64,000 bases of DNA from an uncultured Maribacter sp. (GCA_947498505.1 CANMKG010000003.1:554865-618864), one strand, 5' to 3'; counted from the first letter of the stretch, positions 34,193 through 44,693 are shown. The notes: generated by a model from the sequence alone, not told the origin. A program made the numbers and translations.

Positions 34193-37100
34193 ATGATAAT
34201 TCATGATGTTATAATGAGTTGGTATAGAGGAGTTAGGTTTTTTATCAGTTTTCTGACTTTAGCGTGCGTAGGATGTAAAGACACAAGCCCGAAAGGAATA
34301 GTCATTAACGCAAATAACTCAAATTTATTCTTATTTGAAATTGTAAATGATTCCTTATCGGGAATTTCATTTGTAAATAAGTTACATGAAACTAAGGAAA
34401 TGAACGCCTTAAATTATGATTATATGTATAATGGAGCCGGCGTTTCAGCGGCAGATTTTAACAACGATGGGTTGATAGACTTATATTTTATATCCAATCA
34501 AGAAAGTAATAAGTTATATTTAAACAAGGGTAATTTAAAATTTGAAGATGTAACTACAGTTTCAAAAGTTCAAGGGTTTCCAGGCTTTGAATTAGCCTCA
34601 ACAATAGTGGATATTAATTCTGATGGTTTGCTGGACATATATGTGTGTAGATCTGGACCTTATATTGAAGAGAAAGATAGAGAGAATAAACTTTACGTAA
34701 ATACTGGAAACAATAAAGATGGAGTACCTGTATTTGATGAACGAGGAAAAGATTACCATTTGAATTTACCCCATTATTCTACTCAGGCTTCCTTTTTTGA
34801 CTACGATAAAGATGGTGATTTGGATATGTTTCTGATTAATCATAATACAGATACTAAAGTACTTTATGATTTAGATAGACTGAAAAAAAAGAAATCCCCC
34901 TTAACCAGTGATAGATTATTTAGAAATGATGATAATGTATTTGTTGATGTATCCGATGATGTCGGAATAATAAATGACGGTATTGGTTTTGGACTTGGAA
35001 TAGGCATTGGTGATTTAAATAATGATACATGGCCAGATGTTTTGGTAAGCCAAGATTTTGCTTCAAATGATAGAATTTATCTAAATCAACAAAACGGAAC
35101 TTTTAAGGAGGTTTGTAAAGAGGTCACAGGACATACCTCAAATTTCTCGATGGGAAATGATATTGCAGATTTTAATAATGATGGTTGGTTAGATTTTATG
35201 ACATTAGATATGGTGTCTGAGGATAATTATGGTATAAAAGCAAGCATGAGTGGAATGAACCCTAAAAGGTTTAATGAACAAGTTGAAAAAGGATTTCATT
35301 ATCAATATATGTACAATACCCTCCAGATTAACAACGGGATTACAACTGAGAATAATTTACCGGTGTTCTCTGATGTTGCCTCGTTAACAGGAGTTTCTAG
35401 CACAGATTGGAGTTGGGGGCCTTTATTTTTTGATATGGATAATGACGGAGATAAAGACCTTTTCGTTTCCAATGGCATTAAAAGAGATTTTAGGAATGTA
35501 GATTATATCCATTTTAAGCAAAAAAAAGAACTTGAATATAAAAAGAAAATAGAAAAAGCACCTTCTTCATTAAGAGGACTGTTAGAAGCGCAAAGGGATG
35601 AGATTATTTTAAGACGAATGCCTTCAAGAATAAAGAATAATTATTTTTATGAAAATAATGGAGATTTATCGTTTGCAAAAAAAAATGGAGTATGGTGTCA
35701 AAATAAGTTAACGGCATCTAACGGTGCTGCTTATGCGGACTTAGATAATGACGGTGATTTAGAAATTATCACCAACAATATGGATAGTAAAGCTCATATC
35801 TACAAAAATAATGCAATGGAACAGGGTTTGGGTAATTTCTTAAAAGTAAACCTAAAAGGAGGAGAAAAAAACCCAAGAGGTATCGGAGCCAGAGTAGTTT
35901 TAGTCACAAATAAAGGCTCTCAAACTATAGAACAGTATTTTTCTAGAGGTTTTCAATCATCTACTAGCGATGATTTACATTTTGGATTAGGAAAACTACA
36001 GGAAGTAAAAACAGTAAAAATCTATTGGCCTGATAATAAGTTTCAACAAATAGAAAATGTATCAATTAACCAGAAAATTACGTTAAATCATGCGGATGCT
36101 TCCTCATCCTCTATTACATATAAAGACAGCGCAAAATCTAAAACCATTTTTAGAGATATTACAAAAGCAATAGGGCTTAATCATTTTATTAAGCAGAATG
36201 TATTTAATGATTATGAAAGAGAAAGTCTTTTGCCTCACAAAATGTCAGAAGATAAATTAGCGCTATGTGTAGGTGATGTTAATAATGATGGATTGGAAGA
36301 TTTTTTTGTAGGCGGAGCTAGTAGTTACTCCGGAAGTATATTTATACAAAAAAAGGAAGGGAAATTTATTAAATCAAATATTAATTTATTTAATAAAGAT
36401 AAAAAGTATGAAGATGTTGATGCAACATTTTTTGATGCGGACAATGATGGGGATTTAGATCTTTATGTTGTAAGCGGAGGGAATGAATTTGAAGAAAATT
36501 CTGAATATTACTCGGATAGGTTATATATCAATAGTAATGGGAGTTTTTCAAAAAGTGCAAATATATTACCAGAAGATTTAAACTTTAGCGGAGCAGTTGT
36601 TAGTCCATATGATTTTGATAGTGATGGTGATATAGATCTTTTTATTGGAGGAAGACAAACACCGGGACGATACCCGAATGCCGGAATGAGTTTATTGTTG
36701 AAAAATGAATCAACCACTACTGGTATAAAATATACCTTGGATGAAAATGAAGAACTGGAACATGTAGGTATGGTAACGGATGCTATATGGGAAGATATTA
36801 ATTCTGATGATATAAAAGAGTTAATATTAGTTGGGGAGTGGATGCCACTTACCATCTTTAAAAATGTAAAAGGAAAACTTGTAAAGGATAAATCACAAAC
36901 AAACATTGATGATAATACAGGTTGGTGGTTTAGTTTAGAATCAGGCGATTTTGATGACGATGGCGATGTCGATTTTGTAGCAGGTAATCTTGGATTAAAT
37001 TCAAAATACCAAACCTCTGAAGAAAAACCATTTCAAGTTTTTGCAAAGGATTTTGATAAAACGGGAACAATTGATATAGTTCTTAGTTATAATCAAGAAG

Positions 37101-37618
37101 GAACAAACTATCCATTACGAGGTAGGGAATGTAGCTCTCAACAAATGCCATTTATAAAACAAAAATTTTCAAACTATCATGCATACGCCTCGGCGGATTT
37201 AGAGTCAGTTTACGGAAAGGAAAATATAAGTACAGCGCTGAATCTAAAAGCAACAAACTTTAGTTCTGGTTTTTTTGAAAATCAAGGGAATGGTATATTT
37301 GAGCCAAAGTCTTTAGGTAATGTCGCTCAAACAACTACAGTAAGGAGTCTAGTTTCACATGATTTTAATAAAGACGGAGATTTAGACTTATTGCTTTTAG
37401 GAAACTTGTATGGTTTTGAGGTAGAAACACCAAGGCAAGATGCGGGCTATGGGTTGTATTTAGAAGGAGGTAATAACAAATTTAGTAAAGCTATAGACAA
37501 TCAACCTTTTATTGATGGAGAAGTAGTTAATGCGAAAAAAATAATGTTAGAAGGAAGAAAACTTGGCATTTTAGTATTAAAGAACAATAATAACCTCCAG
37601 CTAATAAGTGTTGAATAA
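34193..37618 (+). CDS. FG-GAP/VCBS-repeat lipoprotein with ASPIC/UnbV domain
   Basis: A 1141-residue protein. Starting at 34214 (second Met) gives a cleaner signal with lipobox CVGC; the longer start at 34193 adds seven residues. It contains many calcium-binding-type FG-GAP/VCBS repeats of the form D-x-N-x-D-G-x-x-D (for example DFNNDGLIDLYF, DYDKDGDLDMF, DLDNDGDLEII, DFNKDGDLDLL) and a mid-protein UnbV/ASPIC region (PRGIGARVVL, FGLGKLQEVKTV). Such proteins are common in Bacteroidota polysaccharide loci and probably bind extracellular ligands. It is downstream of a hairpin, so may have separate expression. Confidence 0.88.
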   Translation: MIIHDVIMSWYRGVRFFISFLTLACVGCKDTSPKGIVINANNSNLFLFEIVNDSLSGISFVNKLHETKEMNALNYDYMYNGAGVSAADFNNDGLIDLYFISNQESNKLYLNKGNLKFEDVTTVSKVQGFPGFELASTIVDINSDGLLDIYVCRSGPYIEEKDRENKLYVNTGNNKDGVPVFDERGKDYHLNLPHYSTQASFFDYDKDGDLDMFLINHNTDTKVLYDLDRLKKKKSPLTSDRLFRNDDNVFVDVSDDVGIINDGIGFGLGIGIGDLNNDTWPDVLVSQDFASNDRIYLNQQNGTFKEVCKEVTGHTSNFSMGNDIADFNNDGWLDFMTLDMVSEDNYGIKASMSGMNPKRFNEQVEKGFHYQYMYNTLQINNGITTENNLPVFSDVASLTGVSSTDWSWGPLFFDMDNDGDKDLFVSNGIKRDFRNVDYIHFKQKKELEYKKKIEKAPSSLRGLLEAQRDEIILRRMPSRIKNNYFYENNGDLSFAKKNGVWCQNKLTASNGAAYADLDNDGDLEIITNNMDSKAHIYKNNAMEQGLGNFLKVNLKGGEKNPRGIGARVVLVTNKGSQTIEQYFSRGFQSSTSDDLHFGLGKLQEVKTVKIYWPDNKFQQIENVSINQKITLNHADASSSSITYKDSAKSKTIFRDITKAIGLNHFIKQNVFNDYERESLLPHKMSEDKLALCVGDVNNDGLEDFFVGGASSYSGSIFIQKKEGKFIKSNINLFNKDKKYEDVDATFFDADNDGDLDLYVVSGGNEFEENSEYYSDRLYINSNGSFSKSANILPEDLNFSGAVVSPYDFDSDGDIDLFIGGRQTPGRYPNAGMSLLLKNESTTTGIKYTLDENEELEHVGMVTDAIWEDINSDDIKELILVGEWMPLTIFKNVKGKLVKDKSQTNIDDNTGWWFSLESGDFDDDGDVDFVAGNLGLNSKYQTSEEKPFQVFAKDFDKTGTIDIVLSYNQEGTNYPLRGRECSSQQMPFIKQKFSNYHAYASADLESVYGKENISTALNLKATNFSSGFFENQGNGIFEPKSLGNVAQTTTVRSLVSHDFNKDGDLDLLLLGNLYGFEVETPRQDAGYGLYLEGGNNKFSKAIDNQPFIDGEVVNAKKIMLEGRKLGILVLKNNNNLQLISVE

Positions 37619-37691
37619 CGGCAGTATATTTTATAGTGAGAATTTACAAGATGTTTTAGTATTTTTTCATTCTTTAATTTAAATTTTATAA

Positions 37692-39338
37692 ATGGGCAAT
37701 ATCGATATTATAGTTATTTTAGTGTTTACAGCACTGGTTTTTATCTGTGGCATGAGTTTCTCTAAATCCGGCAAAAACATGAAATCATTTTTTGCGGCTG
37801 GTGGAGCCTTACCCTGGTGGATGAGTGGCCTTTCTTTATTTATGAGTTTCTTTTCTGCAGGAACATTTGTAGTTTGGGGTTCAATAGCATATACTAGTGG
37901 TTGGGTAGCAGTTAGTATTCAATGGACCATGTGCATTGCAGGAGTTATCATAGGGTTCTTTATTGCTCCTAAATGGCAAAAAACTAAGGCTTTAACAGCT
38001 GCGGAATTCATTGCAGATAGATTGGGAGGATCCATTCAAAAAATATATACTTATCTATTTTTGTTCATATCAATTTTTACAACGGGAGCATTTTTATACC
38101 CAGTAGCAAAAATTGTTGAAGTGTCAACAGGTATTCCCATCACAACTAGTATTATTGTTTTAGGGGTTCTCATACTTATTTATACTGCAGTAGGAGGTTT
38201 GTGGGCTGTTATTGTGACTGATGTTTTGCAGTTTATTGTGCTTACAGCAGCGGTATTGATTGTTTTACCTCTCTCTTTTGATAAAATTGGAGGTATTAAT
38301 AATTTTATAGCTAATGCACCTGAACATTTTTTTGAATTTACCAACTCTGAATACTCAGGAGTTTTTATGGTAGCTTTTGGGTTATATAATTTATTTTTTA
38401 TTGCAGGAAATTGGGCTTATATACAAAGGTATACAAGTGTTGCTACACCAAAGGACGCTAAAAAAGTAGGTTGGTTATTTGGAGCGCTTTATACAATTAG
38501 CCCTTTAGTATGGATGTTACCTCCTATGATATACAGGGTATTAAATCCTGACTTAGGAGATTTAGCAGATGAAGGAGCTTACCTTTTAATGTGTAAAGAA
38601 GTGTTACCTGTAGGTATGTTAGGGTTAATGTTAGGAGGAATGGTATTTGCAACATCCAGCTCTGTAAATACAACTTTAAATATTTCTGCTGGAGTTCTAG
38701 CCAATGATATTTATAAGAATATGTTTCCAAAAACTACCAACCAAGGTTTGGTAAGAGTGGGAAGAATAGCAACAGTATCTTTAGGGATTCTTACCATAAT
38801 AATTGCATTATTAGTTCCATATTTTGGAGGTATTGTTGAGGTGGTTATGAGTGTAGCTGCATTAACAGGAGGAGCCATGTTTTTACCTCCACTATGGGGA
38901 TTATTTTCAAAACATCAAACAGGGAAATCCGTATTGGCAGTTACTGTTATTTCTTTAGCTATTAATGCCTTTTTCAAATTTTTAGCTCCAGATTCAATAG
39001 GTATTACGCTAGATCGTGCTATGGAAATGGTTGTCGGTATGGGAATTCCAATTGTACTAATGGGTATTTTAGAATTGTACTTTATTCAATCTAAAAGTGA
39101 TACATCTCAATACACCAAATATTTAGCAATTGCTAGCTCTAAAGAAACAGCTAATGATAAAGAAGAGGAAGCTAATAACAATAAGAAAGGTATTAGGGTA
39201 ATAGGCGTTGGAGTAGCTTCAACAGGAATATTAATAATCATTCTGTCATTTATGGCAGATTCTGCAAAATTGTTAGTTGGAGGAATGGGAACAGCTATTT
39301 TGCTTTTAGGATTGTTCATTATAAAAAAATCTAAATAA
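37692..39338 (+). CDS. Sodium:solute symporter family transporter (SSS)
   Basis: A 548-residue inner-membrane transporter with about 14 hydrophobic segments. The SSS signature is seen in FFAAGGALPWWMSGLSLFMSFFSAGTFVVWG and in the core GGLWAVIVTDVLQF. Uptake of a sugar or organic acid with sodium is likely. A second SSS paralogue is encoded at 55061-56782, so the locus has two, perhaps for different monomers. It follows the FG-GAP gene by about 73 bases. Confidence 0.9.
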   Translation: MGNIDIIVILVFTALVFICGMSFSKSGKNMKSFFAAGGALPWWMSGLSLFMSFFSAGTFVVWGSIAYTSGWVAVSIQWTMCIAGVIIGFFIAPKWQKTKALTAAEFIADRLGGSIQKIYTYLFLFISIFTTGAFLYPVAKIVEVSTGIPITTSIIVLGVLILIYTAVGGLWAVIVTDVLQFIVLTAAVLIVLPLSFDKIGGINNFIANAPEHFFEFTNSEYSGVFMVAFGLYNLFFIAGNWAYIQRYTSVATPKDAKKVGWLFGALYTISPLVWMLPPMIYRVLNPDLGDLADEGAYLLMCKEVLPVGMLGLMLGGMVFATSSSVNTTLNISAGVLANDIYKNMFPKTTNQGLVRVGRIATVSLGILTIIIALLVPYFGGIVEVVMSVAALTGGAMFLPPLWGLFSKHQTGKSVLAVTVISLAINAFFKFLAPDSIGITLDRAMEMVVGMGIPIVLMGILELYFIQSKSDTSQYTKYLAIASSKETANDKEEEANNNKKGIRVIGVGVASTGILIIILSFMADSAKLLVGGMGTAILLLGLFIIKKSK

Positions 39339-39362
39339 TTTAAGATAATAATTTGTGTTTTA

Positions 39363-41642
39363 ATGATTGTAGAAACATTTAATAAAGAGAAACGTAACAG
39401 TAAAACCATAGAGTTAGTTTGTGATTTAGGGATTACTGGTGGAGGAACAGCAGGAGTTTGTGCTGCTATAACAGCTGCAAGAAAAGGAATTAAAGTAGTA
39501 CTAATTCAAGATAGACCTGTATTAGGAGGTAATGCATCATCAGAAGTAAGGTTATGGATATTAGGTGCAACCTCACATATGGGGAATAACAATCGTTGGT
39601 CTAGGGAAGGTGGCGTGATTAATGAAATTTTGGTAGAGAATTTATACCGTAACCCAGAAGGTAATGCTGTTATTTTTGATACTGTTTTACTTGAAAAAGT
39701 GTTGAACGAAGAAAATATTACGTTGCTTCTAAACACAAGTGTTTATGACGTAACTAAGTCTGGTGATACTAAAATAGAATCGTTAAAAGCCTTCAACTCT
39801 CAGAATTCAACAGAATATATTGTAAAAGCGCCATTATTTTGTGATGCTTCAGGAGATGGTATTGTAGCATTTAAAGCTGGAGCATCATTTAGAATGGGAG
39901 CAGAATCCAAAGAAGAATTTGGAGAGTTATTTGCTCCCGATAAGTCTTATGGGGAACTCTTAGGGCATTCTATGTATTTCTATAGCAAAGAAACAAGCAA
40001 GCCAGTAAAATATATTCCACCATCTTATGCTTTAAAAGATATAACAACCATTCCCAGATACAAGGCTATTGGAAAAGATGACAAGGGGTGTAGGTTTTGG
40101 TGGTTTGAATATGGAGGACGCCATGATACCATTCATGATACCGAAGACATTAAATACGAACTATGGAAAGTTATTTATGGGGTTTGGGATTATATTAAAA
40201 ATTCGGGCGATTTTGAAGGTGTAGAAAACATGACTTTAGAATGGGTAGCAACTGTTCCAGGAAAGCGAGAAAGTCGTCGTTTTGAAGGTTTGTATATGAT
40301 GAAACAACAAGACATTATTGAACAAAAAAAGTTTGATGATGCTATTGCTTTTGGAGGTTGGGCTATAGATTTACATCCAGCCGATGGTGTGTATAGTGAA
40401 CTTTCTGGTTGTACCCAATGGCACTCAAAAGGAATTTATGATATTCCTTACCGCTCATTTGTAAGTAAAGATATTGATAACCTGTTTTTAGCGGGAAGAA
40501 TTATAAGTGCAACTCATGTAGCATTTGGCTCAACACGAGTTATGGCAACTACAGGATTCTGTGCGCAAGCCGTTGGAATGGCTGCAGTTATGTGTTTAGA
40601 AAATAACATCAATCCAGCAGAAATTTTAGAAAACGGACATATAAAAAGACTTCAAAATGAACTGAATGTTATTGGACAAAGTATTCTTAACATACCTATT
40701 CAGGAAGAATCAAATCTTTTTAATTCGGCTAAAGTTGAAGCCACTTCAAATTTAGTATTGTCAGAAATTCCATTTAATGGAGATTGGTTCCAATTGAATA
40801 TTTCAGCAGCGCAAATGTTACCTTTAAAAGAGGATGAAAAATATAGTTTTAAAGTTTTGGCTAAAGCTGAAGAAACCACATCTTTAATAGTGGAATTAAG
40901 AACTTCAGAAAAAGTAGAAAATTATACTCCAGAAATCATTCTAGAAACTCAGGAATTTAAACTGAAAGAAGGAGAGCAAACTGTAGAAATTAATTTTTCA
41001 AAAGAGTTCCCTAAGGAGCAGTATGGTTTTGTAACCTTTCTTTCTAACGAAAAAGTAAAGTTAAAAACTAGCAATCAACGCTATACAGGTGTAATGTCTG
41101 TGTTTAATGGTGTAAACAAAGCTGTTTCTAATAATGGTAAACAGGTGCCACCAGCTAATATTGGTGTTGATACTTTTGAATTTTGGACGCCACATCGCAG
41201 ACCAAACGGAGAAAATATAGCCATGATCATTACCCCTGAAATTGAAAGTTTTAACTGCAAAAATTTAGGTAATGGATTTGTAAGACCCAATAAAACAGTT
41301 AATGCTTGGGTTGCCGATTTAAATGATGAAAACCCTACACTTAAAGTAATATGGGATGAGGAAAAAAACATTTCAGAAATTAAGTTGTTTTTAGATCCTG
41401 ATTATGATCACCCTATGGAATCAACATTAATGGGACATCCTGAAGACGTGGTACCTTTCTGTATTCGTAATTATGTGATAAAAGATTTAGAGGGTGAAGT
41501 ACTTCATAAAGTAGAAAGCAATTACCAAACCATTGATATATTCAAGCCTGAAAAGCCCTTGAATTTAAAAGGTTTTATAGTTGAAGCTGAACATCCATCA
41601 GAAGATGTCCCAGCTGCAATTTTTGAAATTTTATGCCAATGA
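39363..41642 (+). CDS. FAD-dependent oxidoreductase (FAD_oxidored family)
   Basis: A 759-residue protein. The N-terminal 420 residues form an FAD-binding oxidoreductase: DLGITGGGTAGVCAAITAARKG, LGGNASSEVRLWILGA, and the C-terminal FAD motif NLFLAGRIISATHVAFGSTRVMATTG. The remaining 330 residues are β-rich and not recognised. No signal peptide, so it is probably cytoplasmic and could oxidise a released monosaccharide or derivative. Its last residues (AAIFEILC) recur in a remnant at 42553-42582, showing that a second copy of this gene once lay there. Confidence 0.85.
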   Translation: MIVETFNKEKRNSKTIELVCDLGITGGGTAGVCAAITAARKGIKVVLIQDRPVLGGNASSEVRLWILGATSHMGNNNRWSREGGVINEILVENLYRNPEGNAVIFDTVLLEKVLNEENITLLLNTSVYDVTKSGDTKIESLKAFNSQNSTEYIVKAPLFCDASGDGIVAFKAGASFRMGAESKEEFGELFAPDKSYGELLGHSMYFYSKETSKPVKYIPPSYALKDITTIPRYKAIGKDDKGCRFWWFEYGGRHDTIHDTEDIKYELWKVIYGVWDYIKNSGDFEGVENMTLEWVATVPGKRESRRFEGLYMMKQQDIIEQKKFDDAIAFGGWAIDLHPADGVYSELSGCTQWHSKGIYDIPYRSFVSKDIDNLFLAGRIISATHVAFGSTRVMATTGFCAQAVGMAAVMCLENNINPAEILENGHIKRLQNELNVIGQSILNIPIQEESNLFNSAKVEATSNLVLSEIPFNGDWFQLNISAAQMLPLKEDEKYSFKVLAKAEETTSLIVELRTSEKVENYTPEIILETQEFKLKEGEQTVEINFSKEFPKEQYGFVTFLSNEKVKLKTSNQRYTGVMSVFNGVNKAVSNNGKQVPPANIGVDTFEFWTPHRRPNGENIAMIITPEIESFNCKNLGNGFVRPNKTVNAWVADLNDENPTLKVIWDEEKNISEIKLFLDPDYDHPMESTLMGHPEDVVPFCIRNYVIKDLEGEVLHKVESNYQTIDIFKPEKPLNLKGFIVEAEHPSEDVPAAIFEILCQ

Positions 41643-41720
41643 TGTAATGAGATGAGTTGTGTTGTACAAATGCTTGAATTAAAAAAGACATTACTTAACA
41701 TAAAGTAAACAGATTAAAGC

Positions 41721-42440
41721 GTGAATAATATAAAATATTTCGTCATCGTAATTAGTGTATTGATGGTTAATATTACAGATGCACAAGAAAATTATGGAGA
41801 ATTAATTTTTGTTGATGATTTTGAAAGAGTAGAATCGCAAGAGCTTAAGGATGAACCTGGTAATAATTGGACGACTAGTAGCAATAAAACGGCGCAAGGA
41901 CATAAGCAAGTCGATTTAGTAGACGGCACATTGCATATATGGATGCATGAATCTGCAAATCATGCAACAGCCGTAAGGCATGAGCTTGGTTTTAAAGATG
42001 GTTCGGTTGGGTTGAAATTTTTACTTACTTCTGACCAAGATGAATTAAAGTTGAATTTTGCAGACCTTTCTTTAAAAACGGTTTGGGCAGGACACCTTTT
42101 TGATGTTGTGGTTCGAACAAATGAAATCATTTTTGAAGACAAGAAAACAGGGGATATGAATCTAAAAATACGTAAATCTATATTAGAAAAAAGTCTAACT
42201 AAAACCCAAAAAGAATCACTTAAATCAAAAACACATAAAACCCCGTACGCATTAGAAATTAACAAATGGCACGAACTATTAGTTCACATCAATAAAAGCA
42301 AAGTTGAGGTTGAGATTGGAGGAACTAAAGTGGGTGAGTTTATGTCAGAAGGGTTTAATCATAATAATAAAGCACTTCTAAGGCTACTGGTGCCAAATCA
42401 AGTATATATAGATGATGTTAAATTTTGGAGTAGAAAATGA
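41721..42440 (+). CDS. Exported concanavalin-like (DUF1080/LamG-type) protein
   Basis: A 239-residue secreted protein starting at GTG (41721), with signal peptide ending near ITDAQ. The mature part begins GELIFVDDFERVESQ and ends VPNQVYIDDVKFWS, the edge strands of a jelly-roll like those in DUF1080/LamG proteins. It may bind carbohydrate or have a hydrolase role; catalytic residues were not recognised. Its stop overlaps the ATG of the 42438 remnant. Confidence 0.65.
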   Translation: MNNIKYFVIVISVLMVNITDAQENYGELIFVDDFERVESQELKDEPGNNWTTSSNKTAQGHKQVDLVDGTLHIWMHESANHATAVRHELGFKDGSVGLKFLLTSDQDELKLNFADLSLKTVWAGHLFDVVVRTNEIIFEDKKTGDMNLKIRKSILEKSLTKTQKESLKSKTHKTPYALEINKWHELLVHINKSKVEVEIGGTKVGEFMSEGFNHNNKALLRLLVPNQVYIDDVKFWSRK

Positions 42441-42593
42441 GAAGTATAGCCTATAAAATATGTTATGCTTTATTACTCGGTTTTGTATTTAATATTAGCC
42501 TAGGTTCACAGGTGTCTGACGAGTTCACTTTAGACGTTACCTGGAAATTCAAGCTGCCATTTTTGAAATATTATGTAGCTAACAAGTTTTAAA
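42438..42593 (+). pseudogene. Chimeric remnant: signal-peptide start joined to the end of an FAD oxidoreductase copy
   Basis: An open frame of 51 residues begins MRSIAYKICYALLLGFVFN (a signal peptide) and stops at 42593. In another frame, the bases 42553-42582 read AAIFEILCS then stop, matching the last residues AAIFEILCQ of the protein at 39363-41642, with about 20 of 24 bases identical to 41613-41636. This is best explained as a recombination scar between a gene with a secreted product and a second FAD oxidoreductase gene, now only 160 bp long. It is not a working gene. Confidence 0.75.
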
Positions 42594-42598
42594 GGAAC

Positions 42599-44563
42599 AT
42601 GAAACTATCCAAAATGAATAATATGAATTTTAAATTTATAACCAACATTCTTTCTATTGCTTTTGTACTTATCCTACTTGTTTCATGTTCCTCAAAAAAA
42701 GAGCCAATATTTATTATTAATGGTGCTCTTAAAGTTAATATCATTACCCTTGACAATAAGCAACTGGCTTATACTATTTCAAAAGAAAAACAAATAGTAC
42801 TAGACACTTCCTTACTTGGTATTGTAGTAAACAATCGCTCTTTAGGAAGTACTTCAGAAATAATTAAGCAAGAAACAACTACAGTCTCTACTAGTTTTCC
42901 ATTATTAGGAATAAAGAACAAGGCTACTTATAATGCAAATCATACAAGTTTCACCTTAAAAGAAAAAGATGGATTTATATGGAATATTGAATTTCAGATA
43001 TCTCCAGAAGGTGCTGCGTATCGTTATATAGTTCCTGGAGAGGGGAAACAAAAAGTAAACGCGGAAATATCCTCTTTTAAACTTCCTAATAAAACAAAGG
43101 TGTGGTACTTTGAAAGGGATAGCGATTGGAAATTAAAATCGCATGCAGGGGAATGGTTGTCTGCAGATATTTCTGCAATGCCAACCGTATCTAAAATGGG
43201 CCCCATACAAGGCCTAACTTTAACTTGCGAATTACCTAATGGAGGATATGCTCTTATAGCGGAATCTGCCCTTTTTAATTATAGTGGCTTACGTCTAAAA
43301 GCAATAGGAAATAATACTTTCAAGGCAAATTTCACAGAAGAAAATGGCTTCATAGTAGAAAACAAAGTAACATCTGCTTGGCGCTGTATTTTATTAGCCG
43401 ATGATTTAAACGCTTTAGTTAACAATACTACGGTTGCAGCTTTAAACCCTGCTCCAGACCCAAACATATTTACGAACACGGATTGGATAAAACCAGGAAA
43501 ATCGGTTTGGCATTGGTGGTCTGGAAAAAATGTGAATTACAAGGAGGAAAAAGAAATGGTTATGGATGCCCATGCCCTTAATTTTGAATACTCCATGGTT
43601 GATGAAGGCTGGGAAAGATGGGATAACAACTGGCAAAGTGTAAAAGAATTATGCGACTTTGCAAAAACAAAAGACGTTGGTATTTTTCTTTGGAAACACT
43701 CTAAAGAAATAAACTTTCCGGATAATGATTATGCTGTTATGCGTCATTTTTTAGATAGTGTAAAGCTCACTGGTGCTGTTGGAATAAAAGTGGATTTTAT
43801 GAATGGACAAAGCAAAGGTTTAATTGCTTTTGATGAAGCTCTTTTAAAGAACGCTGCAGAACGTCAACTAATGGTTAATTTTCATGGCTGCCAACAAAGT
43901 TCAGGGGAATATAGAACCTACCCCAATGAAGTAACTCGTGAAGGGATTCGTGGTTTAGAAGTAAATCATATGAAAGAAGGTCCATTACCTGCAACACACA
44001 ACGCAGCCTTACCATTTACTAGATACGTAACTGGCCATGCGGATTATACTCCAATAGGTTTTACAGAACCTGGAGAAACTACATGGGCTCACCAATTAGG
44101 AACTTTAGTTGCATTTTATTCCCCGTTTAATTGTATTGCTGAGAACACGCAGTTTTTATTAACTAACAAATCGGTACAACCAGCGCTAGATTTTATTAAA
44201 GAAGTGCCTTCCGTCTGGGACGAAACGTTAGTATTACCACAAAGTAAAATAGGAGAATTAGCTGCTATTGCTCGAAGAGATAAGCAAAATTGGTATGTTG
44301 GTGTATTACATGCAAGAGAGCAAGAGCAGTTAAGTATAGATTGTAGTTTTCTAGAAGATGGAGAATACACGGCTACTATTTTCACAGATGATATAAATGC
44401 TAAAAGAATTCATCTAGAAGGATTAAATAAAGAAGCAAACTTAAGACAATGGAACACTGCCCTACCATTTAAAAAAGAAATACAAGTAGTTAATAAAGAT
44501 TCTAAAATAGAGCTAACCTTAGCTTCTAAAGGAGGAGCTGCAATTCAGTTTAAAAGAAACTAG
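42599..44563 (+). CDS. Glycoside hydrolase family 97 lipoprotein
   Basis: A 654-residue surface or periplasmic lipoprotein; in-frame Met codons at 42614 and 42623 give shorter leaders with lipobox VSC. The GH97 order is visible: N-terminal β-super-sandwich, then the barrel with WHWWSGKN, MVDEGWERW, VGIKVDFMNGQ and VNFHGCQQSSGEYRTYPNEVTREGIRGLE, and C-terminal β domain. The Asp in KVDFM corresponds to the nucleophile of retaining GH97 α-galactosidase-type members, so it is probably retaining. It is transcribed with the sulfatase. Confidence 0.88.
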   Translation: MKLSKMNNMNFKFITNILSIAFVLILLVSCSSKKEPIFIINGALKVNIITLDNKQLAYTISKEKQIVLDTSLLGIVVNNRSLGSTSEIIKQETTTVSTSFPLLGIKNKATYNANHTSFTLKEKDGFIWNIEFQISPEGAAYRYIVPGEGKQKVNAEISSFKLPNKTKVWYFERDSDWKLKSHAGEWLSADISAMPTVSKMGPIQGLTLTCELPNGGYALIAESALFNYSGLRLKAIGNNTFKANFTEENGFIVENKVTSAWRCILLADDLNALVNNTTVAALNPAPDPNIFTNTDWIKPGKSVWHWWSGKNVNYKEEKEMVMDAHALNFEYSMVDEGWERWDNNWQSVKELCDFAKTKDVGIFLWKHSKEINFPDNDYAVMRHFLDSVKLTGAVGIKVDFMNGQSKGLIAFDEALLKNAAERQLMVNFHGCQQSSGEYRTYPNEVTREGIRGLEVNHMKEGPLPATHNAALPFTRYVTGHADYTPIGFTEPGETTWAHQLGTLVAFYSPFNCIAENTQFLLTNKSVQPALDFIKEVPSVWDETLVLPQSKIGELAAIARRDKQNWYVGVLHAREQEQLSIDCSFLEDGEYTATIFTDDINAKRIHLEGLNKEANLRQWNTALPFKKEIQVVNKDSKIELTLASKGGAAIQFKRN

Positions 44564-44566
44564 ATA

Positions 44567-44692
44567 ATGAAAAGATCATACATCGACATATTATCTATAA
44601 ACTTAGTTTCCCTACAATCCTGTGAAGAAAAGTCAAAAAAAACATTTAATTCAGAAGAAACAAAAAGCAATAATACTAGTAAAATATTATAA
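44567..44692 (+). pseudogene. Lipoprotein N-terminal remnant (41 codons)
   Basis: Between GH97 and the sulfatase, an ATG at 44567 opens 41 residues starting MKRSYIDILSINLV, with a lipobox-like LQSC and a charged, Ser/Lys-rich stretch, then stops two bases before the true sulfatase start. Its length and lipoprotein-like start suggest the leftover 5' end of a deleted gene rather than a protein with its own function. No family can be assigned. Confidence 0.45.
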
Positions 44693-44693
44693 A

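Noticed and set aside
44622..44693. Longer N terminus for the sulfatase
   Set aside because: It adds 24 charged residues before a perfect lipoprotein signal and overlaps the 44567 remnant; the ATG at 44694 is the natural start.
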